Shown here piece after piece: positions 27,261 through 35,631 of a stretch of DNA of 64,000 nucleotides. The translations under genes and the position numbers were made by a program. How positions within the stretch are numbered: the stretch's first letter is position 1; every line of letters starts with the position of its first letter. Location of the stretch: the NCBI RefSeq assembly GCF_902497745.1, contig NZ_CABVHJ010000002.1:372001-436000 (forward strand). Direction: 5' to 3'. Source of the DNA: Pseudomonas fluorescens (GTDB lineage Bacteria > Pseudomonadota > Gammaproteobacteria > Pseudomonadales > Pseudomonadaceae). The notes below the pieces were generated by a model. It was not told the DNA's origin. It ran no database searches and saw only the letters and a program-made list of their open reading frames with translations.

Positions 27261-27817
27261 AAAAGCCCCTCACCCTAGCCCTCTCCCAGAGGGAGAGGGA
27301 ACTGACCGAGCTGATTGCCAGAGTTATGCCGACCTGAAATACCGAGTTGAACTCAATACTGAACCAGATCAAAAGCCCCTCACCCTAGCCCTCTCCCAGA
27401 GGGAGAGGGAACTGATCGAGGTGATTGCCAGAGTTACGCCGACCTGAAACACCGAGTTGAACTCAATACTGAACCAGATCAAAAGCCCCTCACCCTAGCC
27501 CTCTCCCGCAGGTAGAGGGAACTGACCGAGGTGATTGCCAGAGTTACGCCGACCTGAAACACCGAGTTGAACTCAATACTGAACCAGATCAAAAGCCCCT
27601 CACCCTAGCCCTCTCCCGGAGGTAGAGGGAACTGACCGAGGTGATTGCCAGAGTTTCGCCGACCTGAAATACCGAATTGAACTCAATACTGAACCAGATC
27701 AAAAGCCCCTCACCCTAGCCCTCTCCCGGAGGTAGAGGGAACTGACCGAGGTGATTGCCAGAGTTTCGCCGACCTGAAATACCGAGTTGAACTCAATACT
27801 GAACCAGATCAAAAGCC
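27261..27817. repeat. Tandem array: five 110-bp units plus a 7-bp remnant
   Basis: Units start at 27261, 27371, 27481, 27591 and 27701; a partial sixth (AAAAGCC) starts at 27811. The period is exactly 110 bp. Each unit has AAAAGCCCCTCACCCTAGCC, a CCCTCTCCC/GGGAGAGGG palindrome that is degraded to GGTAGAGGG in units 3-5, and about 70 bp of spacer ending GAACCAGATC. Single units of the same element occur elsewhere in the window. Confidence 0.95.
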
Positions 27818-27854
27818 GAACACCCTGCTCTCCACCACTCAACAGGATGAGCGT

Positions 27855-28135
27855 TAGCTCGGCTGCAGCTTTTGATCTGCCGGCCCCTTCGGCAGGCTGA
27901 GTGGAGGGATTTATCCGGGGGTGGGAGCGCAGCGACCGTTCGACGAAGTCGAACACATCGAGAGGAGGTGCAGCGAAGCAAACCGTAGGCGATGCCCCCG
28001 GATAGATCCCGGAACGAAGGAACCCCGAGCCCCAGCGAGCGGGCCGAACGCCGGGGCCCAGACCTTTGGTTCCTTTGGGGCGTTTGCCAAAGGGACTCGC
28101 TGTAAGAGCGAAACCGCCAGCGGCAACACCCATAA
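27855..28135 (-). repeat. Long dispersed Pseudomonas intergenic repeat
   Basis: A GC-rich stretch with GCCGGCCCCTTCGGCAGGC, CCTTTGGTTCCTTTGGGGCG and CTCGCTGTAAGAGCGAAACC. I recognise it as a sequence found at many places in Pseudomonas genomes, where it yields many spurious hypothetical ORFs (with FAKGTKGT or GHRLRFASLHLLSMC-type translations). No genuine coding is claimed. Confidence 0.6.
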
Positions 28136-28221
28136 CAACGGATATTCACCCAACCCCCCAAGAGCATGGTCGGCCCAAAGGCCGCCAAGCCCAAAGCAAC
28201 AGTCCACAATCACAAGGAAAA

Positions 28222-28269
28222 GACAAATCCCCGACAAATTTTCTACATTTTTTCTTTCATGATTTGTCG
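28222..28269 (+). promoter_or_regulatory. Candidate operator upstream of Fur-like gene
   Basis: CGACAAAT at 28232-28239 and ATTTGTCG at 28262-28269 form an 8-bp inverted repeat with a 22-bp AT-rich spacer. A third half-site, GACAAAT, lies at 28222-28228. It sits about 70-110 bp before the start codon, a fitting position for autoregulation. Confidence 0.4.
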
Positions 28270-28338
28270 TGCTGATACGTCTTGTCTTAGAGAGCGCAAA
28301 AAAACCATCCCGATCAGGCTCTGAAAAGGAGTAATCGC

Positions 28339-28716
28339 ATGTACAACTCGCAACTACCAACGGACGGTAGCCAGGCACCCAAAGGAATTTCCATGAGCCC
28401 CCACGCGAGCGATTTCGGGCAACGCGTCGAGCGTCACGGCAACGAACGCATCCGGCTGCTGCTGAAAAGTTTCGGCCTGCGCACCAGCCTGATTCGTCTG
28501 AAAGTCATCGATGCCCTGCTGGTCGCCGCACAAAGCGAGCGACGTCTGGGCGTGCGCGGTGTCCACAGCCAATTGCTGGATCTGGATATTCCGCTGTCCT
28601 TTCTCAGTGTGCGCGAAGTGCTCAAACGGCTGTGCGCCGAAGGTGTGATCACCTTCAATGAAGACAAGAGCTACAGCCTGCATCCACAGGCTGCGGCCGT
28701 CCTCAACAACGATTGA
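28339..28716 (+). CDS. Fur-like winged-helix protein (Fe2+/Zn2+ uptake regulator type)
   Basis: A 125-residue protein. Residues 30-120 form a Fur-type winged helix (RIRLLLKSFGLRTSLIRLKVIDALL, then LSFLSVREVLKRLCAEGVITF). It lacks the C-terminal dimerisation domain and the His/Cys metal sites of full-length Fur. It may therefore bind DNA without sensing metal, or act by partnering another protein. AAGGAG precedes the ATG; an internal ATG at residue 19 is a possible second start. Preceded by an inverted-repeat operator candidate. Confidence 0.7.
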   Translation: MYNSQLPTDGSQAPKGISMSPHASDFGQRVERHGNERIRLLLKSFGLRTSLIRLKVIDALLVAAQSERRLGVRGVHSQLLDLDIPLSFLSVREVLKRLCAEGVITFNEDKSYSLHPQAAAVLNND

Positions 28717-28734
28717 AGCGTGCGGCAAACGCCG

Positions 28735-28923
28735 TCAAGGCTTGACCTTGCGGCGCATCACGCCGTTGATCACCACCACGATCACCGCGACACCGATGGC
28801 GACGAACTGGAATGTCTTCTCCGAAATCATTCCGGCGTTTTGCAGCCAGGACAGGCCGAGCATGATCGCCAGCACCGACACGGCAATCAGAATCGAATAA
28901 ATCAAGCGTTGCTTGTGGGTCAT
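28735..28923 (-). CDS. Small two-span membrane protein
   Basis: A 62-residue protein with two hydrophobic helices (LIYSILIAVSVLAIMLGLSW and FVAIGVAVIVVVINGVM) and a basic tail RRKVKP. AGGAAGCCGCA precedes the ATG at 28923. It is convergent with the Fur-like gene. Unknown function; expected in the inner membrane. Confidence 0.7.
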   Translation of the reverse strand: MTHKQRLIYSILIAVSVLAIMLGLSWLQNAGMISEKTFQFVAIGVAVIVVVINGVMRRKVKP

Positions 28924-29081
28924 TGCGGCTTCCTGAAACGTTGAAATGTATCTGCTTTGTATCCGTTTGCATGCCATGCACTTACCGTTCTACGGGGATG
29001 CATCGTGGCAATCGGGGTCTCATATTACAGCCGATGAAGAGTTTTGGCTTCATGACGGCGTAACCATGAGGAACTTTCAAA

Positions 29082-29222
29082 ATGCTGCGTCGAATCACCT
29101 GGCTGATTCCCGTTCTTGCCCTGCTGACCCTGAGTGGCTGCATCATCTTCCCCCACGGTGGCTGGCATGACGATCACCACCGTTACTACCAGGGTGGCCC
29201 CGGCTACTACCAACATCGATAG
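29082..29222 (+). CDS. Very small His/Tyr-rich lipoprotein (46 residues)
   Basis: The signal peptide is MLRRITWLIPVLALLTLSGC; the lipobox LSGC puts the lipidated Cys at residue 20. The mature part is only 27 residues and rich in His, Tyr and Gly (WHDDHHRYYQGG), which could bind metal. A GAGGAA site precedes the ATG. A terminator follows 80 bp later. Too short for usual gene calling, but signal peptide, ribosome-binding site and terminator agree. Confidence 0.75.
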   Translation: MLRRITWLIPVLALLTLSGCIIFPHGGWHDDHHRYYQGGPGYYQHR

Positions 29223-29299
29223 AACAGGATTGTTCGCCCTGCCCGCTTGCCGATAAGCAGATGGCGGCAGGAAATCAACAAGTCCGATCAACTTCAAAC

Positions 29300-29326
29300 A
29301 AAGCCCGCCCTGTTGCGGGCTTTTCT
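29300..29326 (+). terminator. Rho-independent terminator
   Basis: AAGCCCGC pairs with GCGGGCTT around CCTGTT and is followed by TTCTGTTTTTG. It ends the small lipoprotein transcript. Confidence 0.85.
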
Positions 29327-29499
29327 GTTTTTGCCGTGGCGGCTGCCACGCACTCGTAACTCACGCTTAGCGGCAACTCGGAACCCACAAAACAAGTTGC
29401 AAGCATTTGAAATCTAATGTCGCAGCAAAAAAATAGGTCATGCACGGCCCTGCAACTAGTCTCTGGCAACTTTCCTTTCACTCACTAACAGGGACGTTT

Positions 29500-30747
29500 A
29501 TGCAGAGAACACTGATACCAATCGGGCCGCGACAAGTGCTCGGATTTTGTTTTGCGCTAAGCACTTTTGAACTTCTGACGTATATGGCCAGCGACTTGAT
29601 CATGCCGGCCATGCTGAGCGTGACAACTGATCTTCAGGCCGATGTGCGGCATGTTCCCAACGCCTTCAATCTTTATCTGATTGGCGGTATCTGCCTGCAA
29701 TGGCTGATCGGTCCATTGTCCGACCAATGGGGACGACGGCGGGTACTGCTGAGCGGTTGCGCATTGTTTGCGATAGCCTGCGCCACTGCATTTCTCACCA
29801 AGAGTATTGAAGCCTTCAATCTACTGAGACTGCTGCAAGGCATGGGCTTGGGTTTTGTGGTCGCGGTCAGTTACCCGGCCCTTCAAGAGGTCTTCTGCGA
29901 GGCCGATGCGGTGCGCTTGATGGCGCTGCTCGGCAACATCGCCCTGCTGTCACCACTGGTGGGGCCGCTGCTGGGCATTCTGTTGTTGCAATGGTTGTCC
30001 TGGCGCGAATTGTTCCTGGGCCTGGGCCTTGTAGCGTCGCTGGTCTGGCTGGGACTGTTCGTCTACATGCCGGAAACCGTCGGGGTTACGCGCCGCGATG
30101 GGCAGCTGCAACCCGCGGTGCGTTTTTCCTGGCGCCAGACCTGCCAGCGCTACCGCGTCTTGTTCGGCAATGGCCGATTCCTCGCTGCCAGCCTCGCGCT
30201 CGGGCTGATGAGCTTGCCATTGATTGCCTGGATCGGCCTGTCACCGTTGCTGCTGATGCAGTTGCTCGGGCTGTCGCCGGTTGAATATGGCTTGTGGCAG
30301 ATTCCGGTTTTTTCTGCAGTGATCGCCGGCAACCTGATCCTCGACCGCTTGCTCGCGACTCACTCTTTGCCCCAGCTGATCCGCTTGGCGCTCTGGCCTT
30401 TTTGTCTGGGGCTGCTGGCGCTGATCGGCAGCGCGCTTTCTGGCGCGGGCCTGGGCCCGGTGGTCGCCAGCCTGGCGCTGTACGCCGTCGGCCTGGGCAT
30501 GAGCAATGCCGCACTCTATCGGCTGGCGTTATTTACCAGCGACGACAGCAAAGGCCTGGTCTCGGCGCTGGTCGGCATGATTTCGATTGCCGTGATGGGT
30601 GTCGGCGGCTTGTTGATTGCTGCCCTCGGCGGTGGCGCACGCCTCGAACTCTTCGCGCTCTTCGCCGCCTTCAGCGGCCTGTTGAGCCTGCCGTTGGTGC
30701 AGGGATTGTTAAAAGGCTTACACGCCGATTCCACCACCGCTCAATAA
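29500..30747 (+). CDS. MdfA-like MFS exporter
   Basis: A 415-residue, 12-span major facilitator antiporter. It aligns with E. coli MdfA: the membrane acidic pair is visible as E24 (FELLTYMASD) and D32, motif A is GPLSDQWGRRRV, the antiporter motif is near SPLVGPLLGI, and ALGLMSLPLIAWIGLSP matches the MdfA TM7 region. These export cationic or neutral lipophilic drugs in exchange for protons. It leads the LuxE/LuxC/PaaK operon by 12 bp, so it probably exports the product or a toxic intermediate. Confidence 0.88.
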   Translation: MQRTLIPIGPRQVLGFCFALSTFELLTYMASDLIMPAMLSVTTDLQADVRHVPNAFNLYLIGGICLQWLIGPLSDQWGRRRVLLSGCALFAIACATAFLTKSIEAFNLLRLLQGMGLGFVVAVSYPALQEVFCEADAVRLMALLGNIALLSPLVGPLLGILLLQWLSWRELFLGLGLVASLVWLGLFVYMPETVGVTRRDGQLQPAVRFSWRQTCQRYRVLFGNGRFLAASLALGLMSLPLIAWIGLSPLLLMQLLGLSPVEYGLWQIPVFSAVIAGNLILDRLLATHSLPQLIRLALWPFCLGLLALIGSALSGAGLGPVVASLALYAVGLGMSNAALYRLALFTSDDSKGLVSALVGMISIAVMGVGGLLIAALGGGARLELFALFAAFSGLLSLPLVQGLLKGLHADSTTAQ

Positions 30748-30759
30748 AGGAATATTGAA

Positions 30760-31890
30760 ATGAACCAGTTTCCCGCCAGCGATGCGCTCTGCGCGTTGCC
30801 ACACCCCTATTGCCCGGACTCGGTGCCTGCGGGCCTGTTCGACCGGGCCATGAGCGAGATCAGTCAATACCATTGCCAGCACACTCCCGGTTACGCCCAT
30901 TGGCTGAATGCCAACGGTCTCGACGTGGAAGATCTCGACGCCCTGCAAGACTGGTCGCAACTGCCACCGATTCTGGCCAACTTTTTCAAACAGCAACTGT
31001 TGCTCAGCCCGACCGGGGAGAACGCCCTGGAACTGACATCGTCCGGCACCAGTGGGCAGAAAAGTCGCATGCGTTATGACCCGCGCAGTCTGTCCGGCGC
31101 GCAATTCATGGTCGAACGAATCTTTAGCCATTACGGCTGGAACTGCGCCGATACGCCGTGCAACTACCTGCTGCTGAGCTATGAGCCGCAGGGCGCCATC
31201 ACACTGGGGACGTCATACACCGACCAGTTCCTCTGCCGGTTTGCCCCGGTCAATCGCGTCGCCTACGCCTTGCGCTGCACCGGTGACAGCCACCAGTTCG
31301 ATCTGTTCGGGGTCATCGCGGCCCTGCAATCGTTCGCCGAAGAAGGCTTGCCGGTGCGCATTTTCGGCTTCCCGGCATTCCTTTGGCAGACCTTGCAGCA
31401 TATGCAGGCTAACGGCGTGCCTGAGTTGAATCTGCCGGACGATTCGCTGGTGTTTTTTGGCGGCGGCTGGAAAACCCGCAGCAGCGAGGAAATCCCCAAA
31501 CTTCAACTGTATGGGCGCATCTCCCGGCAACTCGGCATCCCGACAGCGCGCTGTCGAGACGGTTACGGCGCGGTCGAGCACGCGGTGCCTTACATCGAAT
31601 GTGCCCACCATCATTTCCACGTTCCGGTTTACGCCAAAGCGTACGTGCGCAATCCGCTGGATTTCTCCGTGCAGCCCTACGGCCAGCAAGGCTTGCTGGG
31701 ATTCGTCTCACCCTACATTTCATCCAGCCCGGCGCACGCGGTAGTGATGAGCGATCTGGCAACGCTGCACCCCGGCGCAAGTTGTGGCTGTGGCCTTGCC
31801 TGTGACTGGTTCGAACTGCATGGCCGTGCGGGCACCACTGCCGGCAGAAGCTGCGCGATGGCCGCAGCGGAATTATTGGGGAGTCACTGA
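30760..31890 (+). CDS. LuxE-type acyl-protein synthetase
   Basis: A 376-residue adenylate-forming enzyme of the LuxE family. In lux systems LuxE activates a fatty acid as acyl-AMP, takes the acyl group on its own Cys and passes it to LuxC. The ATP-loop TSSGTSGQK is at residues 93-101. C365 near the C-terminus lies where LuxE carries its acylated Cys. The C-terminal Cys cluster GASCGCGLACDW is notable. It is preceded by AGGAATATTGAA and lies one base before the LuxC-fusion gene. Confidence 0.85.
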   Translation: MNQFPASDALCALPHPYCPDSVPAGLFDRAMSEISQYHCQHTPGYAHWLNANGLDVEDLDALQDWSQLPPILANFFKQQLLLSPTGENALELTSSGTSGQKSRMRYDPRSLSGAQFMVERIFSHYGWNCADTPCNYLLLSYEPQGAITLGTSYTDQFLCRFAPVNRVAYALRCTGDSHQFDLFGVIAALQSFAEEGLPVRIFGFPAFLWQTLQHMQANGVPELNLPDDSLVFFGGGWKTRSSEEIPKLQLYGRISRQLGIPTARCRDGYGAVEHAVPYIECAHHHFHVPVYAKAYVRNPLDFSVQPYGQQGLLGFVSPYISSSPAHAVVMSDLATLHPGASCGCGLACDWFELHGRAGTTAGRSCAMAAAELLGSH

Positions 31891-31891
31891 C

Positions 31892-34288
31892 ATGTACCTG
31901 ATCAACGGAGAACTGCACGCGGACGTCGACCTCGACGACGCACTGGCAAGGCTGCATCAGACCTTGCCGCAACACCTGAACACGCCGCTGGACAGCGCCA
32001 CTGTACTGACCGCAACCGCCAATTTTGCCCAACATCTGCGCAGCGCCGAGCTGCCGCTGGATGACGCGCAACGCCAGGCGCTGATCGACTTCTGCCAGCC
32101 TCGTACTCTGCAAACCAAACTTGAAAGAGAACTGGGCGATCAAGCCGCAACCCTGCGGCGTCTCGATTATCGGCAATCGCACTTTGAACGCTGGAGCCCG
32201 CTGGGTCTGGTGGTCCATGTCACACCGGCAAACGCGCCTCTGCTGGCGTGCTGCGCGATGATCGAAAGCCTCTTGGCTGGCAACATCAATTGGCTGCGTC
32301 CCAGCCGCAGCGACCACGGTTTGACGGCGCGTGTGCTGCACGCGTTGGTGCAATGCGACCCCAGCGATCAGCTGCGCTATCACGTCGCCGTGCTGCCGGT
32401 GGCGACGGAGCAGATCGGTCACTTGTGCAAAATGGCCAACGGCGTATCGGCGTGGGGTGGCGAAGCGGCGCTGCAAGCGATCCGCCAACAGCTGCCACCC
32501 GGTTGTCGCTGGATCGACTGGGGGCACCGCATCAGTTTTGCCTATCTGACGCCAGACGCAGCCTCGCCGCAGGCACTGGAGGCGATCGTCGATGAGGTAT
32601 GTCGACTGGATCAACAGGCCTGCTCCAGCCCGCAATGGCTATTGGTCGACAGCGATGATCCCATCGTTCTTGAGGACATCGGCTGCGCATTGGCCAAAGC
32701 GTTCGAGCGGCGCGCCGGGCACTGGCCGGCGCTGGTGCCGACGGTGCAGGAAGCCAGCGAAATCAGCAGCCACAGCATGATGACGCGTTTGAGCGGGAGT
32801 TTTTCCGGAATCACTGCGCAGGTCTGGAGTGCGCCGGGCTGGCGCGTTGTCTGGACCCACAATGAGTTGCTCGCGCCCTCGCCGCTGTTTCGCACGCTGC
32901 TGCTCAAACCGCTGCCACGCGAGCGCCTGTCGCAAACCCTGCTGCCTTGGCGCAACGTGTTGCAGAGCTGTGCGCTGGTATGCGGCGAAGCACAGATCGC
33001 GGAACTGTCGCGGACACTGATTGCGGCGGGCGTCAGCCGAATTGCACCGATCGAGGCGATCCATGACGGCTATGACGGCGAACCCCACGACGGCGTTTAC
33101 GCGCTGCAACGCCTGAGCCGCCGTGTGTCGGTGAGCGTCGCGGCGACGCACCTGCCCAGCCACATGACCCTTGATCGAACACCTTGTCCGTTGCCCCTGA
33201 CGAACGTGCCGATCACCGACAAAGAAGCGTTTATCGCACGACCGACGACAGCGGCGGCGCAGCTGTTTTTCCGCTCCGGCGGCAGCAGCGGCACACCGGC
33301 GTTGTCGGGATTCAGTTACCACGATTTTCAACGGCAAATGCAGGCGACGGCCGACGGGTTGTTCGCGGCGGGGCTCGATCCGGGCCGCGACAAAGTGATG
33401 AACCTGTTTTTCAGTGGCGGGTTGTATGGCGGCTTTTTCAGTTTTGCCAAAGTCCTCGAACTGCTGGGCGCCACCCACCTGCCCATGGGCGCCCCCGCCG
33501 ATGATGACTACAGCGATATTGCGCAAGTGATCATCGAACAGCGCGTGACCGTACTGATCGGCATGCCCAGCACCCTGCATCGCTTGTTCCTCAACGAACA
33601 GCAGCGTCTGAGCCGTTATGGCGCGATTGAAAAAGTGTTTCTCGGTGGTGAACACATCAGTGATCAGTGTCGTGAGCTATTGCAACGCTGCGGTGTCTCG
33701 AGCATTCGCTCGGCGGTGTACGGCAGTGTCGATGCGGGGCCATTCGGGCATGCCTGCGTCGCCACCGGCGATGGTGTGTTTCATCTGATGGACACCATCC
33801 AGCATCTGGAGATCGTTGCCCTGGAGGAGGACGTTCCGCTCGCCGGCAATGAAATTGGCCGCTTGCTGTTCACCGCAAAAGCACGCGAGGGCCAACAGGT
33901 GCAACGTTATGAGGTCGGCGATACCGGTCGATGGCTGCCCGGCGCCTGCGCATGCGGGCTGAGTTCGCCGCGCTTCGAACTGCTGCAACGACACGGCCGA
34001 CTGTTGCGCATCGGCACCGATTTCATTTGCCTGAACGAACTCGCCGGACACCTGCAAGCACCGTTTCAGTTGCACCTCGATCACGCCCCTGATGGTCTGG
34101 AGCGCTTGCTGATTCGCAGCCCCGGCGAGCCTGCCGAGATCCTCGGCCGACTGCAGAGCTACTCGACGCTGGCCGTTCTGCAGCGCACCGGACTGCTCAC
34201 GGTTGAAGCGCAAACCTGCGAGCCGCAGCAATTCTGCAGAAACCGCCACAGCGGAAAAATCCCGTCAGTCATCGACGCGCGCCGTTAA
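31892..34288 (+). CDS. LuxC acyl reductase fused to a PaaK-like adenylating domain
   Basis: A 798-residue fusion. Residues 1-415 are a LuxC-type NADPH-dependent acyl reductase: the substrate/cofactor region is PLGLVVHVTPANAPLLA (103-119), the catalytic Cys is C244 in QQACSSPQW, and the domain ends at YALQRLSRRVSV. Residues 430-798 resemble phenylacetate-CoA ligase: ATP loop RSGGSSGTPA (461-470), YGSVDAGPFG (610-619) and the hinge Y-E-V-G-D-T-G (673-679). It could activate an acid and reduce another acyl group to an aldehyde. GGGAG precedes the ATG; the next gene follows after 41 bp. Confidence 0.85.
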   Translation: MYLINGELHADVDLDDALARLHQTLPQHLNTPLDSATVLTATANFAQHLRSAELPLDDAQRQALIDFCQPRTLQTKLERELGDQAATLRRLDYRQSHFERWSPLGLVVHVTPANAPLLACCAMIESLLAGNINWLRPSRSDHGLTARVLHALVQCDPSDQLRYHVAVLPVATEQIGHLCKMANGVSAWGGEAALQAIRQQLPPGCRWIDWGHRISFAYLTPDAASPQALEAIVDEVCRLDQQACSSPQWLLVDSDDPIVLEDIGCALAKAFERRAGHWPALVPTVQEASEISSHSMMTRLSGSFSGITAQVWSAPGWRVVWTHNELLAPSPLFRTLLLKPLPRERLSQTLLPWRNVLQSCALVCGEAQIAELSRTLIAAGVSRIAPIEAIHDGYDGEPHDGVYALQRLSRRVSVSVAATHLPSHMTLDRTPCPLPLTNVPITDKEAFIARPTTAAAQLFFRSGGSSGTPALSGFSYHDFQRQMQATADGLFAAGLDPGRDKVMNLFFSGGLYGGFFSFAKVLELLGATHLPMGAPADDDYSDIAQVIIEQRVTVLIGMPSTLHRLFLNEQQRLSRYGAIEKVFLGGEHISDQCRELLQRCGVSSIRSAVYGSVDAGPFGHACVATGDGVFHLMDTIQHLEIVALEEDVPLAGNEIGRLLFTAKAREGQQVQRYEVGDTGRWLPGACACGLSSPRFELLQRHGRLLRIGTDFICLNELAGHLQAPFQLHLDHAPDGLERLLIRSPGEPAEILGRLQSYSTLAVLQRTGLLTVEAQTCEPQQFCRNRHSGKIPSVIDARR

Positions 34289-34329
34289 GAGCACTATCGC
34301 CTACGGCGGCCATCATCCAGGACAACATC

Positions 34330-35631
34330 ATGAACACAACACTCGAGTTAAACGCGCTGGTCGCTTTTGCCCGTGAACATTCAAAGTATTACGCCAGACA
34401 TTTGCATCACGTTACAGCGCAGGTCAGCACACTGGATGAACTTCCGGTCATCGATCCGCAACACTACTGGGCAACCAGCCAGAACTTCGATCAATGGCCC
34501 GTACTGACATCAACGGTTGAGCGCGCACTGGTGTTCAAGACCGGAGGAACATCCAGCGCCGGTAAACTTTCGGCGTTTACCCGCACAGAATGGCAGACAC
34601 TTGTAAAAGACTTTGGCAGCCATCTCGGCAAACAACTGAATCCCGGAGACCGGGTGGCAAATCTGTTCTTTGTTGGCGATCTGTATGCCAGTTTCATTTT
34701 TATCCATGACGCACTGGCGCAGGAAACAGCGGGTGTCACCGAGTACCCGTTTACCGGTGATGTCGACCCTTTTGTACTGGCTGATTCCATCCATCAGCAC
34801 CGCATCAACGTGCTCGCCGGTGTGCCCGCGCAATTGCTGGCGTTCGCCGGCGTGCTGGAGCGTCAGGCGCAAACGCTGGTTGAAGTCGAGACCATACTTT
34901 ATGGCGGGGAAAGCCTGTTCGCCGGTCAATTGCAGTTGTTGCAGCGGGTATTTCCCAACGCACGGATCGCCTCCATCGGCTACGCCAGTGTCGACGCTGG
35001 CTTCATCGGTGCCACGAGCCGCGATTGCGCCTTGGGTGAACACCGGATGCTGGCCAGCCACAGCCTGCTGGAAATCGTCGACGAACACACCGGAGAAGTG
35101 ATCGAAGAATGCGACCGCCGCGGGCGACTGCTGATCACCAACTTCACCCGACGGCTGATGCCATTGATTCGCTACCCCGTGGGCGACCTCGCCTGTTGGC
35201 GCGAGCCGGCCACGGCGGCCATGCGCAAATTTGCCTTGCTGGGCCGCAGCGCAAGCAGTCAGCGCGTGCGGGTAAGCAGCCTGACCCTGCTGATCGAGGA
35301 CATCACCAGAATCGTCCAGCGCAGCACCACCAGCGACGACTGGCAACTGGTCATCAGCCAATCGGCAAACGTCGATATCTTGCGTCTGAAGTGGGTGCCC
35401 GACGGGCTCAACGCCGAAAGCACTGACGCCGGCACTACGCTGCACCGTGAGTTGATCGAGCATTACCCGCTGATGACGCAACTGTGCGTTGAGGGCCAAC
35501 TTGAACTGCAGGTTGTCCATTGCACAACCGATGAACTCGCTCGACATCCGCGCTCCGGTAAGCGGCAACGAATCGTCGACCTTCGCACCTACGACACCCA
35601 ACGCCCGGAGCAACGCCCATGGACGACTTGA
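34330..35631 (+). CDS. PaaK-like adenylate-forming protein
   Basis: A 433-residue relative of phenylacetate-CoA ligase. The ATP loop is FKTGGTSSAGKLSAF (residues 70-84), followed by YASVDAGFIG and the hinge RYPVGDLA. It should activate a carboxylate as an adenylate; the acceptor (CoA, a carrier or an amine) is unknown. The protein is related to, but much diverged from, the C-terminal half of the upstream fusion. AGGACAACATC precedes the ATG. Its 3' end overlaps the GNAT gene by 13 bp. Confidence 0.82.
   Translation: MNTTLELNALVAFAREHSKYYARHLHHVTAQVSTLDELPVIDPQHYWATSQNFDQWPVLTSTVERALVFKTGGTSSAGKLSAFTRTEWQTLVKDFGSHLGKQLNPGDRVANLFFVGDLYASFIFIHDALAQETAGVTEYPFTGDVDPFVLADSIHQHRINVLAGVPAQLLAFAGVLERQAQTLVEVETILYGGESLFAGQLQLLQRVFPNARIASIGYASVDAGFIGATSRDCALGEHRMLASHSLLEIVDEHTGEVIEECDRRGRLLITNFTRRLMPLIRYPVGDLACWREPATAAMRKFALLGRSASSQRVRVSSLTLLIEDITRIVQRSTTSDDWQLVISQSANVDILRLKWVPDGLNAESTDAGTTLHRELIEHYPLMTQLCVEGQLELQVVHCTTDELARHPRSGKRQRIVDLRTYDTQRPEQRPWTT

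Larger units (their letters stand above)
27109..28338. other. Gene-free interval of 1.2 kb built from repeats
   Basis: Holds the pvdQ promoter region, the 110-bp tandem array and a long dispersed repeat, then the AT-rich promoter of the Fur-like gene. Open frames inside it are products of the repeats and are not supported as genes. Confidence 0.7.

Noticed and set aside
27261..27817. CRISPR array
   Set aside because: The whole 110-bp unit is repeated, including the would-be spacers, and no cas genes are present.
27699..28378. Overlapping minus-strand frames in the repeat zone
   Set aside because: They come from a dispersed intergenic repeat that yields similar spurious proteins throughout Pseudomonas; no start signals.
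30760..34288. Bioluminescence (lux) operon
   Set aside because: LuxE and LuxC homologues are present but LuxA, LuxB and LuxD are not, and no lux box was found upstream of 29500.
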